A stretch of 64,000 nt of DNA from Cytobacillus massiliigabonensis. Its GTDB lineage: Bacteria; Bacillota; Bacilli; Bacillales; Cytobacillaceae. The position numbers were made by a program, and so were the translations under genes. Location: positions 182,084-246,083 of the forward strand of contig NZ_LT904902.1 of the NCBI RefSeq assembly GCF_900199725.1, read 5' to 3'. The notes below the pieces were generated by a model. The model worked only from the letters and a program-made list of their open reading frames with translations, was not told where the DNA came from and searched no databases. Positions 18,183-27,318 of this stretch are shown here, one piece after another. Each line of letters opens with the position of its first letter. Position 1 is the stretch's first letter.

Positions 18183-19538
18183 TTACACCTTCTTTCTTAA
18201 ACAGGCTATATAAAAGCCATCCGAACCAATATCCTGTGGCAAAATTTGAAGTTCAAATCCTTTGACTAATGGGCGAATCGCTGCAGGCATTCGGTCCTTT
18301 ATTGAAAGGTCTCCTTCAAAGTCCACGTTATCCTTTAAAAATGACTCAACTACTAGCTGATTCTCTTCCTTATCAACTGTACAAGTACTATAAACTAGAA
18401 TACCACCTTTTTTCAACAAAGGGGAAACAGCTTTTAATAAGTTTAATTGTATCGATGATAGCTGCATTAAATCTTTTTCTTTTTTCGTATACTTCATATC
18501 AGGCTTTCTTCTCATGACACCAAGTCCAGAGCATGGCGCATCAAGCAATATTCGATCAAAGGTTTCCTTTTCAAAATGTTCTTGAACCTTTCTGCTGTCA
18601 AGTGCCATTGTTTCAATATTAGAAAGCTCTAAACGATTTGCATTTTCGTTAATAAGCTTTACTTTATGTTCATGGAGATCAAGTGAAATAACATGTCCGG
18701 TATTTTGCATTTTCTCTGCAATATGAGTGGATTTCCCTCCAGGTGCAGCACAGGCATCTAAGACTCTTTCATTTTCCGCTGCACCTAATGTATGAGCCGC
18801 AAGCATGGAGCTTTCGTCTTGAATCGTTATAAGCCCTTCTTTAAAAGCATTCGAGTTTGCCAGATTTCCTCGGTAGCACTTAATTGCCTCTGGTATCACA
18901 GGACTTGCTTCTACTTCGAACCCTTCCTCATCAAGCTTATGGATGCAATCCTCTCTCGTGATCTTTGTTAAATTCACTCTTGCCGTCTGCAATGGAGCCG
19001 TTAAATTGATCTCACACATTCGTTTAGCCTGTTCCATTCCAAGTTGGTCGACCCACCTTTTTACAAGCCATAACGGATGACTTGTTTCGATAGACAGTCT
19101 TTCAATTGGATTCTCCAATGTTTCAATAGATGGGAGACCTTGTCTCTGGATATTTCTTAGGACGCCATTGACCATTCCAGATATCCCTTTGTGGCCCTTT
19201 TGCTTAGCAATCTCAACTGCTTCAAAAATAGCTGCACGATCTGGAATTTTATCTAAATATACCATCTGATATAAAGTAAGGCGCAATAGTTGCTTAACCC
19301 AGCTTTCAACTTTTTTATTACCCTTTAAAAAAGGCTGTAAATAGAAGTCTAAGCTCATTCTCCGCTGCAATGTTCCATACGTTAACTCAGTAAGCAAGCC
19401 GATGTCCTTTTGATTTATTTCATTTTTCTTAATGGCAGAATTTAGAAGCAGATTGCTGTATGCCTGATTTTTCTCAATGGATTCCAGCAGATCTAGTGCA
19501 GTTTCTCTGACATTTTTCTTCCGTTCTTTCCTCATCAT
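18183..19538 (-). CDS. rsmB: 16S rRNA m5C967 methyltransferase RsmB
   Basis: RsmB methylates cytosine 967 of 16S rRNA. The 451-residue protein has an N-terminal NusB-like RNA-binding domain (about 1-150) and a C-terminal SAM-dependent methyltransferase with [21 protein letters not shown] and the catalytic cysteine in [12 protein letters not shown]. The start overlaps the fmt stop by four bases (ATGATGA), so 19538 or the adjacent ATG at 19535 may be used. It belongs to the def-fmt-rsmB translation cluster. Confidence 0.96.
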   Translation of the reverse strand: MMRKERKKNVRETALDLLESIEKNQAYSNLLLNSAIKKNEINQKDIGLLTELTYGTLQRRMSLDFYLQPFLKGNKKVESWVKQLLRLTLYQMVYLDKIPDRAAIFEAVEIAKQKGHKGISGMVNGVLRNIQRQGLPSIETLENPIERLSIETSHPLWLVKRWVDQLGMEQAKRMCEINLTAPLQTARVNLTKITREDCIHKLDEEGFEVEASPVIPEAIKCYRGNLANSNAFKEGLITIQDESSMLAAHTLGAAENERVLDACAAPGGKSTHIAEKMQNTGHVISLDLHEHKVKLINENANRLELSNIETMALDSRKVQEHFEKETFDRILLDAPCSGLGVMRRKPDMKYTKKEKDLMQLSSIQLNLLKAVSPLLKKGGILVYSTCTVDKEENQLVVESFLKDNVDFEGDLSIKDRMPAAIRPLVKGFELQILPQDIGSDGFYIACLRKKV

Positions 19539-20482
19539 TCTTCCCCAAAGCAGTCGCCAACCTGAATATGCGAACCAGCCCCTCGCAAAAATTGCTCAGC
19601 AGACATTTTTTTCTTGCCTGATGGCTGCAGCTCAAGAATTTTTATGGCTGTACCATTTCCGGTAGAAACGATAATAGACTGTTCTTCTAAGCCAATTATT
19701 GTTCCTGGAGCTTTATTTCCTTCATTATTTGTCTTCTCTGCCCACCAAATTTTAATAACTGCACCATTAAAGAATGTATAGGCAACAGGCCAAGGATTTA
19801 ACCCGCGAATGTGGTTATAAATGTCTTCCCCTGTTTTTGACCAATCAATCTTTTCTTGATCTCTTTTAATATTTGGTGCAAAGGTAGCCTCCTCATCATT
19901 TTGAGGAACGGATGTCAATTCACCTTTTAATAATTTTGGCATTGTTTCAGATAATAGCTGTGATCCGGCAGCACTTAATTTATCATGCAATGAGCCGATC
20001 GTATCCGTTTCAGCAATCGGCACTTCCACTTGTGTTAAAATATCTCCTGCATCCAGCTTTTCCGCCATATACATGATCGTAATTCCTGTTTTGTCTTTTC
20101 CTTGAATAATTGAATAATGGATCGGCGCACCTCCTCTAAGCTCAGGCAGCAAGGAAGCGTGAACATTGATGCAGCCATATTTCGGTGCTTCTAGCAGCCC
20201 CTTTGGCAGAATTTGACCAAATGCAGCCGTTACGATTAAATCCGGCTCCAATGCCAATATTTTTTCAAGTTCTTCAGGCTGGCGGATTTTTTCCGGCTGA
20301 AAAACTGGGATTCCATGTTTTTCTGCTTCAACTTTTACTGGTGGAGGTGTCAACACTCTTTTTCTCCCTACTGGACGATCTGGCTGTGTCACAACCCCAA
20401 TCACATCATAACCATCATTAATAATTTGCTGCAGGACAGGAACAGAAAAATCTGGTGTTCCCATAAATACAATCTTTGTCAT
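19535..20482 (-). CDS. fmt: Methionyl-tRNA formyltransferase
   Basis: Fmt formylates initiator Met-tRNA using 10-formyl-tetrahydrofolate. The 315-residue protein has the N-terminal formyltransferase fold starting [14 protein letters not shown], the signature [15 protein letters not shown] (about 109-123, with the catalytic Asn-His-Asp environment), and the C-terminal tRNA-binding beta barrel with LNPWPVAYT. It overlaps def by four bases; def removes the formyl group that Fmt adds, so the pair works in sequence. Confidence 0.97.
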   Translation of the reverse strand: MTKIVFMGTPDFSVPVLQQIINDGYDVIGVVTQPDRPVGRKRVLTPPPVKVEAEKHGIPVFQPEKIRQPEELEKILALEPDLIVTAAFGQILPKGLLEAPKYGCINVHASLLPELRGGAPIHYSIIQGKDKTGITIMYMAEKLDAGDILTQVEVPIAETDTIGSLHDKLSAAGSQLLSETMPKLLKGELTSVPQNDEEATFAPNIKRDQEKIDWSKTGEDIYNHIRGLNPWPVAYTFFNGAVIKIWWAEKTNNEGNKAPGTIIGLEEQSIIVSTGNGTAIKILELQPSGKKKMSAEQFLRGAGSHIQVGDCFGEE

Positions 20483-20964
20483 TCTACTTCCAACCCTTCT
20501 AACTCTTCTTCATCCAGATATCTCGTTACCTTTGAAGTAAATAATACACCGTGCAGATGATCAATTTCATGCAAAATTGCTCGTGCTAAAAAGTCTTCAG
20601 CCTCAAAAGTATAGAACTTTCCTTTTCGATCCTGTGCTTTTATTTTTACATAATATGGCCTCGTGACTTCCCCAAATAAATTAGGAAAGCTTAAACATCC
20701 TTCCGGTCCTGTTTGTTCTCCGTTCACTTCAAGAATTTCTGGATTCATCATTTCTATCGTTCCATTTTCATCATCAATATCTACGATTGCAGCCTGCATA
20801 TCAAGACCGATTTGGGGAGCAGCAAGCCCAACCCCGTCAAATTCAATCATAGTATCGTACATATCATTTAAAATTTTTGCCAGTTTTTTATCAAATTGCA
20901 TTACAGGCTTGCACTGAACCTCCAGTATCTCTGCAGGGAATTCTACTATTTTTCTGACTGCCAA
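20479..20964 (-). CDS. def: Peptide deformylase
   Basis: Def removes the N-formyl group from nascent proteins. The 161-residue metalloenzyme has [10 protein letters not shown] (44-53), EGCLSFP with metal ligand Cys90, and HEIDH with His132, Glu133 and His136. The start is a TTG at 20962-20964: AGGAGGA lies 7 bases upstream and the N-terminus MAVRKIV matches the family, whereas the ATG at 20994 adds ten foreign residues spanning the binding site. It sits between priA and fmt. Confidence 0.96.
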   Translation of the reverse strand: MAVRKIVEFPAEILEVQCKPVMQFDKKLAKILNDMYDTMIEFDGVGLAAPQIGLDMQAAIVDIDDENGTIEMMNPEILEVNGEQTGPEGCLSFPNLFGEVTRPYYVKIKAQDRKGKFYTFEAEDFLARAILHEIDHLHGVLFTSKVTRYLDEEELEGLEVE

Positions 20965-21040
20965 TTTACTTCCTCCTGTATGATCTCTATCCAACTATTT
21001 TCAACAATTTTCTTCTTATTCATAACCGTACGGTCAGGTT

Positions 21041-23449
21041 CTACATTAGAATATATGGATTTACATCCACTGAAATTTGCAAACCTCCTAATGAGATTTC
21101 TTGTTGATATTGATCAAGTATTTTCTTTAATGCTAGATTTAGCTCCGGTTCCCGTTTGTATTTTATCAAACATTGATATCGATATCTATTATTGATTCTA
21201 GGAATCGGTGAAGCAACAGGCCCTAGACAAATTGCTTCATTGGAAAGTCTGGATCGAATATATGCGGTAATTTTTTCTGTTATCGATACTGTTTTCATTA
21301 ATTCTTCATGGCTGACTGTGATGAGGGAAATATAATAATAAGGAGGGTACTTATGGATTTTCCGCATCATCATTTCTTTTTCATAAAAACGGTCAAAGTC
21401 CTGTTCTCCCGCAAGCTCCACACTATAATGCTCAGGTGTATAAGTTTGAATAACAACTTCTCCTTCTTTCTCATGCCTGCCCGCTCGTCCGCTTACTTGC
21501 GTTAATAGCTGGAAGGTTTTCTCAGACGAGCGGAAGTCAGGTAAATGAAGCATCGTATCCGCAGACAGAACACCGACTAATGTGATATTTGGAAAATCAA
21601 GTCCCTTTGCAATCATTTGCGTACCTAGAAGAATATCTGCATGACCTTCCTGAAACTGATCAAGGAGCTTTTCGTGTGAACCTTTACGGCTCGTTGTGTC
21701 CACATCCATTCGAATCACTTTCGCATGAGGCAAAATTTTAACTAGCTCTTCTTCTACTTTTTGTGTGCCCGTACCGAAGTACCGAATATGCTCACTTTTA
21801 CATTCCGGGCAAGCATTTGGTACATTTGCTTCATATCCGCAATAATGGCATTTCATTCGCTGATTGGTCCTGTGATACGTAAGGGAGATATCACAATTCG
21901 GACAATTGACAACATACCCGCAGTCTCTGCACATGACGAATGATGAATGACCTCTTTTATTAAGAAAAAGGACAATTTGCTCTTTTTTCTCTAGCCTGTC
22001 CTCGATTTTTTCTAAAAGAAGCCGTGAAAACATAGAGCGGTTACCCTCACGTAATTCTTCCCGCATATCAATGATTTCAACACGAGGCAACGTTTGATTA
22101 TTCATCCGATTTGGCATGGAGAGCAGTGTATATACACCCTTTTGTGCCCTTGCAAACGATTCAAGGGAAGGAGTAGCACTCCCTAGCACAACTGGGCATT
22201 CATGGATAGCCCCTCGTTTAATGGCAACATTTCGCGCATGATACCTAGGATTATCTTCCTGTTTGTAGCTAGTCTCATGTTCCTCATCAATGATAATAAT
22301 GCCTAAATTTTCGAATGGAGCAAATATGGCAGATCTTGCACCAACAACAACCTTTACTTCCTTCTTCTGAATCTTTCGCCACTCATCATACTTTTCACCA
22401 GCCGAAAGCCCGCTATGAAGGACGGCCACTTCATTCCCGAATCTTCCTTTAAAGCGTTTGACCATTTGTGGGGTTAATGAAATTTCCGGGACAAGAACGA
22501 TCGCCTCTTTCCCTTCCTTCAGTACTTTTTGGATTGATTGAAGGTAAATCTCCGTCTTTCCGCTTCCTGTCACCCCATATAACAGAAAGGTTTGATGCAT
22601 ATGATCGTTTATGGATGCAAGAATAGGTGTAATAGCTTTTTCTTGATCACCAGTAAGGGGGAGTGGTTCTGTATGCGAAAAAACTTTTTCTTCAAATGGA
22701 TCACGATACACTTCCATCTCTTTTTCTTCAAGAATTCCCTTTTGAACTAATCCCTTAATTGCAGAAGCAGAAATGCCAAGTTCAGATAAGAGCTTGCGCA
22801 ACTCGATTGGAGCTTCTGTCTGAAGAAAAAAATTAAGGACTTCCTTCTGCTTTGCTGCCTGTACAGGTAAGTTTTCCATTTCTGCCGCTAATTGCTTCTT
22901 TGTTAGCTTAGACATAATATGTTTTAACTTTTTCTTTCTCACACGCTCTTTTACTTCATAAATAATTTCAACCGTCCCTTTTGCAACTTCCTTTTGCAAA
23001 AGGTTTAAACAGCCCAGTTTTACTGCTTCCTCCCACGGAATTATCTCATCCTGGCCAAACAGAGCACTAATCTCAGCTGTTAACTTCTTTTTTTCTGCTG
23101 TCAATTTAAGTTTTTTTTCATATTTTGCTTTTAATGCGGCAGGAAGCATCACTTGATAAGCAGATATCTTATAGCAAAGCGTTTCATGCGTCAGCCATTC
23201 TCCAAGTGTAAGAAGTTCTTGATTTAAGATGGGTGTTAAATCCATCGGTTCAATTAATTCTTTTAGTTTCCCAAAGTCTGACTCCGGCTTTAATCCAATG
23301 ACAAAACCTTGTATTTTTCTAGGTCCAAAGGGCACGATGACTCTCATTCCGGGCCTGATGACTTCTAGTAAATGATCAGGAATAACATAATCAAATGGCC
23401 TGTCCGTTTGTTTAGCAGGGACATCTACAATTACACTCGCAATGGTCAT
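21041..23449 (-). CDS. priA: Primosomal helicase PriA
   Basis: PriA restarts collapsed replication forks by loading DnaD, DnaB and the helicase loader. The 802-residue protein has the N-terminal DNA-binding domain (about 1-105), Walker A GVTGSGKT at 292-299, a DEEH box, and a zinc-binding region with paired cysteines (CRDC, CPNC, CHYC, CPEC) inserted in the helicase half. Its start overlaps the coaBC stop by four bases. Length is typical for Bacillaceae. Confidence 0.97.
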   Translation of the reverse strand: MTIASVIVDVPAKQTDRPFDYVIPDHLLEVIRPGMRVIVPFGPRKIQGFVIGLKPESDFGKLKELIEPMDLTPILNQELLTLGEWLTHETLCYKISAYQVMLPAALKAKYEKKLKLTAEKKKLTAEISALFGQDEIIPWEEAVKLGCLNLLQKEVAKGTVEIIYEVKERVRKKKLKHIMSKLTKKQLAAEMENLPVQAAKQKEVLNFFLQTEAPIELRKLLSELGISASAIKGLVQKGILEEKEMEVYRDPFEEKVFSHTEPLPLTGDQEKAITPILASINDHMHQTFLLYGVTGSGKTEIYLQSIQKVLKEGKEAIVLVPEISLTPQMVKRFKGRFGNEVAVLHSGLSAGEKYDEWRKIQKKEVKVVVGARSAIFAPFENLGIIIIDEEHETSYKQEDNPRYHARNVAIKRGAIHECPVVLGSATPSLESFARAQKGVYTLLSMPNRMNNQTLPRVEIIDMREELREGNRSMFSRLLLEKIEDRLEKKEQIVLFLNKRGHSSFVMCRDCGYVVNCPNCDISLTYHRTNQRMKCHYCGYEANVPNACPECKSEHIRYFGTGTQKVEEELVKILPHAKVIRMDVDTTSRKGSHEKLLDQFQEGHADILLGTQMIAKGLDFPNITLVGVLSADTMLHLPDFRSSEKTFQLLTQVSGRAGRHEKEGEVVIQTYTPEHYSVELAGEQDFDRFYEKEMMMRKIHKYPPYYYISLITVSHEELMKTVSITEKITAYIRSRLSNEAICLGPVASPIPRINNRYRYQCLIKYKREPELNLALKKILDQYQQEISLGGLQISVDVNPYILM

Positions 23450-24654
23450 CTCATTTCATTCCCTATTAATTGTGAAGCTTCATTCAGGATCGTTACTGCT
23501 ACTTCATTTTTCGATAAGAGAGGAAGCTCTGTTGCACTCCCATCCCGTTTAAACAACGTTACAATGTTCGTATCCGTACCGAATCCGGCACCTGCAGTCT
23601 TCACATTATTGGCCACAATCATATCAGCATTTTTCTTCAATAGCTTCTTCTGTGCGTATTCCGCGACATGGTCTGTTTCTGCAGCAAAGCCAATGAGAAT
23701 TTGATCTTTCTTGTTTCTCCCTAGTTCAAAAAGAATGTCCGTTGTTCTTTCAAGCTCTAGGTTCTCGTCTCCGTCCTTTTTCTTAACCTTATGATCATAG
23801 CTCGTTTTTGGACGATAATCAGCTACAGCTGCTGTTTTTATGACAATGTCTGCATCATTATATTCCTTCATCACTGCCTGGTACATGTCCTCTGCACTTT
23901 CAACTTGAATTAGTTCCACTCCAGCAGGTGCCGCTATGTTGACAGGTCCAGAAATTAGGACAACTTTTGCACCTGTCCGTACCGCCTCTTCTGCAATGGC
24001 ATAGCCCATTTTTCCTGAGGAATGATTTGTAATATATCTGACAGGATCAATTTTTTCTCGAGTAGGGCCAGCTGTAATGACAATCTTTCTTCCAGATAGC
24101 TTTGCAACACTAGGATGGAAAAAGCGCTCGATATTCTCAACGATTTTCTCTGGTTCCTCTAGACGCCCTTTCCCAACATATCCACAGGCAAGATACCCTT
24201 CTCCAGGCTCAATAAATCGATGCCCAAAGCGATATAAAGTTTCAATATTATTCTGAACCGCTGGATGACTATACATATGTACATTCATAGCTGGGGCAAT
24301 CCAGACCGGTTTTGTTGCAGCAAGCAATGTTGTTGTAATCATATTATCAGCGATGCCATTTGCTAGCTTTCCAATAACATTTGCTGTTGCTGGTGCTACT
24401 AAAATTAGATCTGCCCAATCTGCAAGGTCAATATGAGCAATGACCTTAGAGTCCTTTTCATCAAATGTATCTGTATAAACATCATTTCTTGATAACGCTT
24501 GGAATGTTAACGGGGCAACAAATTTACAGGCAGATTCACTTAAGATTACCTTCACATCTGCACCTGCCTGGGTAAGCTTGCTTGTTAAAGCAGATGCCTT
24601 ATATACAGCAATTCCGCCTGTAACACATAATAGTATTTTTCTTCCGTGCAGCAT
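23446..24654 (-). CDS. coaBC: Bifunctional phosphopantothenoylcysteine decarboxylase/synthetase CoaBC
   Basis: CoaBC performs two steps of coenzyme A synthesis: joining cysteine to phosphopantothenate (CoaB) and decarboxylating the product (CoaC). The 402-residue fusion has the flavin-binding CoaC half (about 1-185) with IDLADWAD holding the catalytic His, and PAMNVHMY, followed by the CoaB half with ITAGPTREKIDPVR and NHSSGKMG. I start at the ATG at 24654 (MLHGRKILL), not at 24717. A terminator and a repeat separate it from rpoZ, so it may need its own promoter; GTGAAA/CATAAT at 17 bases is a weak candidate. Confidence 0.97.
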   Translation of the reverse strand: MLHGRKILLCVTGGIAVYKASALTSKLTQAGADVKVILSESACKFVAPLTFQALSRNDVYTDTFDEKDSKVIAHIDLADWADLILVAPATANVIGKLANGIADNMITTTLLAATKPVWIAPAMNVHMYSHPAVQNNIETLYRFGHRFIEPGEGYLACGYVGKGRLEEPEKIVENIERFFHPSVAKLSGRKIVITAGPTREKIDPVRYITNHSSGKMGYAIAEEAVRTGAKVVLISGPVNIAAPAGVELIQVESAEDMYQAVMKEYNDADIVIKTAAVADYRPKTSYDHKVKKKDGDENLELERTTDILFELGRNKKDQILIGFAAETDHVAEYAQKKLLKKNADMIVANNVKTAGAGFGTDTNIVTLFKRDGSATELPLLSKNEVAVTILNEASQLIGNEMR

Positions 24655-24730
24655 TTTAAAACCCCCATCTATTTCTTTTCTCTCTATTATTATGCAAGAA
24701 GAATTGCATTTTTTCACGTTTTATGTCGTA

Positions 24731-24846
24731 GAAAAAAAGCTGATGCGCAATGATCATCGCTGTACAAACTGGAAGGACAGCGACTTATCGTAGGGAGGGG
24801 ACCTTAAGTTTGATAGGCGATAGGCGATGGAGCTAGACCTAGACAA
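24731..24846. repeat. Dispersed intergenic repeat, copy B
   Basis: This copy shares the 42-base core (24782-24823) with copy A at 11785-11826, with two mismatches, plus the block TCATCGCTGTACAAAC at 24754-24769 and the closing CTAGAC. It is 40 bases shorter than copy A in the middle. It lies inside an otherwise tightly packed minus-strand operon, between the rpoZ terminator and coaBC. CATCGC near 24755 can pair with GCGATG near 24824. Confidence 0.75.
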
Positions 24847-24892
24847 CTTGTCACAAAGCTACCTACAACATAATAAATTCCTAGAATAGCGA

Positions 24893-24928
24893 AATAAAAA
24901 TAACAACCTGAAAGGAGGTTGTTATTTT
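24893..24928 (-). terminator. Intrinsic terminator after rpoZ
   Basis: The 13-bp stem AAAATAACAACCT/AGGTTGTTATTTT (24897-24909 with 24916-24928) has a 6-base loop and is followed on the minus strand by TTATTTC. It begins 6 bases past the rpoZ stop. Confidence 0.88.
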
Positions 24929-24933
24929 CGTCT

Positions 24934-25155
24934 TTATTCGTAAGATTCGTCCTTTAGTTTAGCTGAAAGACGATAATGAAGCTGATCTGCATTTATTTCC
25001 TCTAGAGCCTTGCCAACGTTTTTGTGTGAAACATATTTATCAAGCTGAGGCTTGGCATTTTCTTGCATTTTTCTAGCTCGCTTTGCAGCAACAGATACTA
25101 GTGAATATTTGGAATCAATTTTTGTCATTAATGAATCAATAGAAGGATAAAGCAT
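24934..25155 (-). CDS. rpoZ: RNA polymerase omega subunit
   Basis: Omega binds the beta-prime subunit and assists polymerase assembly. The 73-residue protein has the conserved [17 protein letters not shown] start and the VGKALEEI segment; it is about six residues longer than the recalled B. subtilis protein, the extra being at a charged C-terminus. It starts immediately after the gmk stop with no spacer. The gmk-rpoZ pairing is conserved in Firmicutes. Confidence 0.97.
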   Translation of the reverse strand: MLYPSIDSLMTKIDSKYSLVSVAAKRARKMQENAKPQLDKYVSHKNVGKALEEINADQLHYRLSAKLKDESYE

Positions 25156-25770
<615 letters not shown>

Positions 25771-25779
25771 TCATTCATC

Positions 25780-26043
25780 CTACCCTTCATCGATAATTTC
25801 ATCACGGTCATTTAGACGATGAGCAACAGTTTCAGGCTGAACAGCTGAAAGGATGACATGGTCACTATCCATCACAATAACCGCTCTTGTTCTTCTGCCG
25901 TATGTTGCATCAATTAATGACCCACGGTCACGGGCATCTTGTATAATTCTTTTGATTGGTGCTGATTCCGGGCTGACTATTGAGATTATTCGGTTGGCTG
26001 ATACTATATTGCCAAAACCGATGTTTATTAATTTAATCGACAT
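25780..26043 (-). CDS. remA: Biofilm matrix regulator RemA
   Basis: RemA is a small DNA-binding protein that activates extracellular-matrix and osmoprotection genes in B. subtilis and forms ring-like oligomers. The 87-residue protein shows the highly conserved core [20 protein letters not shown] and [21 protein letters not shown] use the ATG at 26043 (GGAGGAC six bases upstream); the extension to 26100 is not conserved. It lies between the yicC-like gene and gmk, the standard context. Confidence 0.97.
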   Translation of the reverse strand: MSIKLINIGFGNIVSANRIISIVSPESAPIKRIIQDARDRGSLIDATYGRRTRAVIVMDSDHVILSAVQPETVAHRLNDRDEIIDEG

Positions 26044-26103
26044 TTTCGTCCTCCAAGCATCAGTTATATATTTTGACCCCGTAATACCTTTTCTAAACAA
26101 ACC

Positions 26104-26976
26104 CTATTCAATATTCTGCACTTGCTCTTTCATTTTTTCGAGACAGCTCTTCAGCTCAACGACCTCTGAAGCAATTGCCGCATCATTGGCCTTCGATCCA
26201 ATCGTATTGACTTCCCTATTCATTTCTTGAATTAAGAAATCTAACTTTCTGCCTACGCGCTCATTTACTCGAAGGGTCGTTTCGAATTGATTCATATGGC
26301 TTAACAGCCTTGTCAGCTCCTCGCTAATATCTGCTTTATCTGCAAATAGAGCAACTTCTGTTAATATTCTTGCTTCTTCAAGCTGACCTTCTAAAAATAA
26401 GCTCATTCGCTTTGTTAAACGATCTTGATATTGCTGAACAACCTTTGGTGCAAGATCTTTTAAGTGATTTATCCGTTCAGCAATTTCATGTAGATGTAGC
26501 TTCAAGTCCTTTTCTAGTTCAGCACCTTCCAATTTCCGCATTTGCAGTAAATGTTGACTTGCTTCTTCAATAGCATCCAGTACAACTTTTTCAATTTCCT
26601 CATTCCCTGCATCTTTTTCTTCAATTGAAATGAGTTCATCCCTAATAAGATCATGAACTGCAGGTCCCTGATCAAGGGCAAATCGATCTTTAATTTTTGT
26701 TATATACTGGTAATACTCATCTAATAAAGCCCAATCAACCTGTACTTGACGAGTTGCTAGCCGATCACCTTCAACTGTTACATATACTTCAATTCTGCCA
26801 CGATGAATACACTCACCAAGCTTTTTCTTTATTTTGTCTTCTATATGAAAAAGCTGTCGTGGCATCCTAATTTGGTACTCAGAAAATCGGTGGTTTACCG
26901 CCTTTATTTCTACTATTGCGGAAAATTGACTGGAACTCTTTTTGCTTCTGCCAAAACCTGTCATGCTAACGACCAT
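26104..26976 (-). CDS. yloC: YicC/YloC-family endoribonuclease
   Basis: The family was long uncharacterised; E. coli YicC and B. subtilis YloC were later reported as endoribonucleases that act on small RNAs or structured RNA. The 290-residue protein starts MVVSMTGFGRS, with NHRF (about 33-36) and the C-terminal block DFLIQEMNREVNTIGSKAND that defines the family. I start at the ATG at 26976; the upstream frame to 27159 is leader, not protein. The ribosome binding site (AGGA) is weak. A structured leader of about 180 bases lies upstream. Confidence 0.9.
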   Translation of the reverse strand: MVVSMTGFGRSKKSSSQFSAIVEIKAVNHRFSEYQIRMPRQLFHIEDKIKKKLGECIHRGRIEVYVTVEGDRLATRQVQVDWALLDEYYQYITKIKDRFALDQGPAVHDLIRDELISIEEKDAGNEEIEKVVLDAIEEASQHLLQMRKLEGAELEKDLKLHLHEIAERINHLKDLAPKVVQQYQDRLTKRMSLFLEGQLEEARILTEVALFADKADISEELTRLLSHMNQFETTLRVNERVGRKLDFLIQEMNREVNTIGSKANDAAIASEVVELKSCLEKMKEQVQNIE

Positions 26977-27023
26977 ATGTAACACATCCTGTCTGAAAGG
27001 ATTGCCATTTTTATCGCAGATTA

Positions 27024-27094
27024 ACGGGCAGTAAGACCCCACTATAAGGAAATAAAAGCAATGAAGAAGCCTAAGTAGGGGACCAGCTGCCCGT
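27024..27094 (-). other. Stable hairpin in the yloC leader
   Basis: ACGGGCAG (27024-27031) pairs perfectly with CTGCCCGT (27087-27094), and inside it CCCC (27037-27040) can pair with GGGG (27078-27081), making an extended stem-loop about 50 bases upstream of the yloC start. It is not followed by a T-run in the minus direction. It does not resemble a riboswitch class that I recognise. The rest of the 26977-27318 gap holds a possible promoter and the yloB terminator. Confidence 0.6.
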
Positions 27095-27193
27095 AAATGC
27101 CCGATTAGTTCAACTATGCATCCTTGGAGGATAAAGTCCCCCAATGACGGAAGTTTCACTTTATGTAATCACTACAAGCAATTAGTTCGTATT

Positions 27194-27222
27194 TTATCAT
27201 AAATGAAGGAAATTGTATGCAA
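27194..27222 (-). promoter_or_regulatory. Candidate promoter of the yloC-to-rpe operon
   Basis: TTGCAT (27222-27217) and TGATAA (27199-27194) are 17 bases apart. The -10 element is imperfect; an overlapping TAAAAT lies at 20 bases. The position, 220 bases upstream of yloC and just past the yloB terminator, is right for the operon start. Confidence 0.4.
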
Positions 27223-27267
27223 AATAAATAGCTCCAGCAACATTTTATAAAAGATGATCCAATAACA

Positions 27268-27301
27268 CAGAAAAAAGTAGTAGAGAAATCTCTACTACTT
27301 T
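27268..27301 (-). terminator. Intrinsic terminator of the P-type ATPase gene
   Basis: The perfect 12-bp stem AAAGTAGTAGAG/CTCTACTACTTT (27274-27285 with 27290-27301) has a 4-base loop and continues into TTTCTG on the minus strand. It lies 18 bases after the ATPase stop codon. Confidence 0.92.
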
Positions 27302-27318
27302 ATTAAGTATAACATAAT

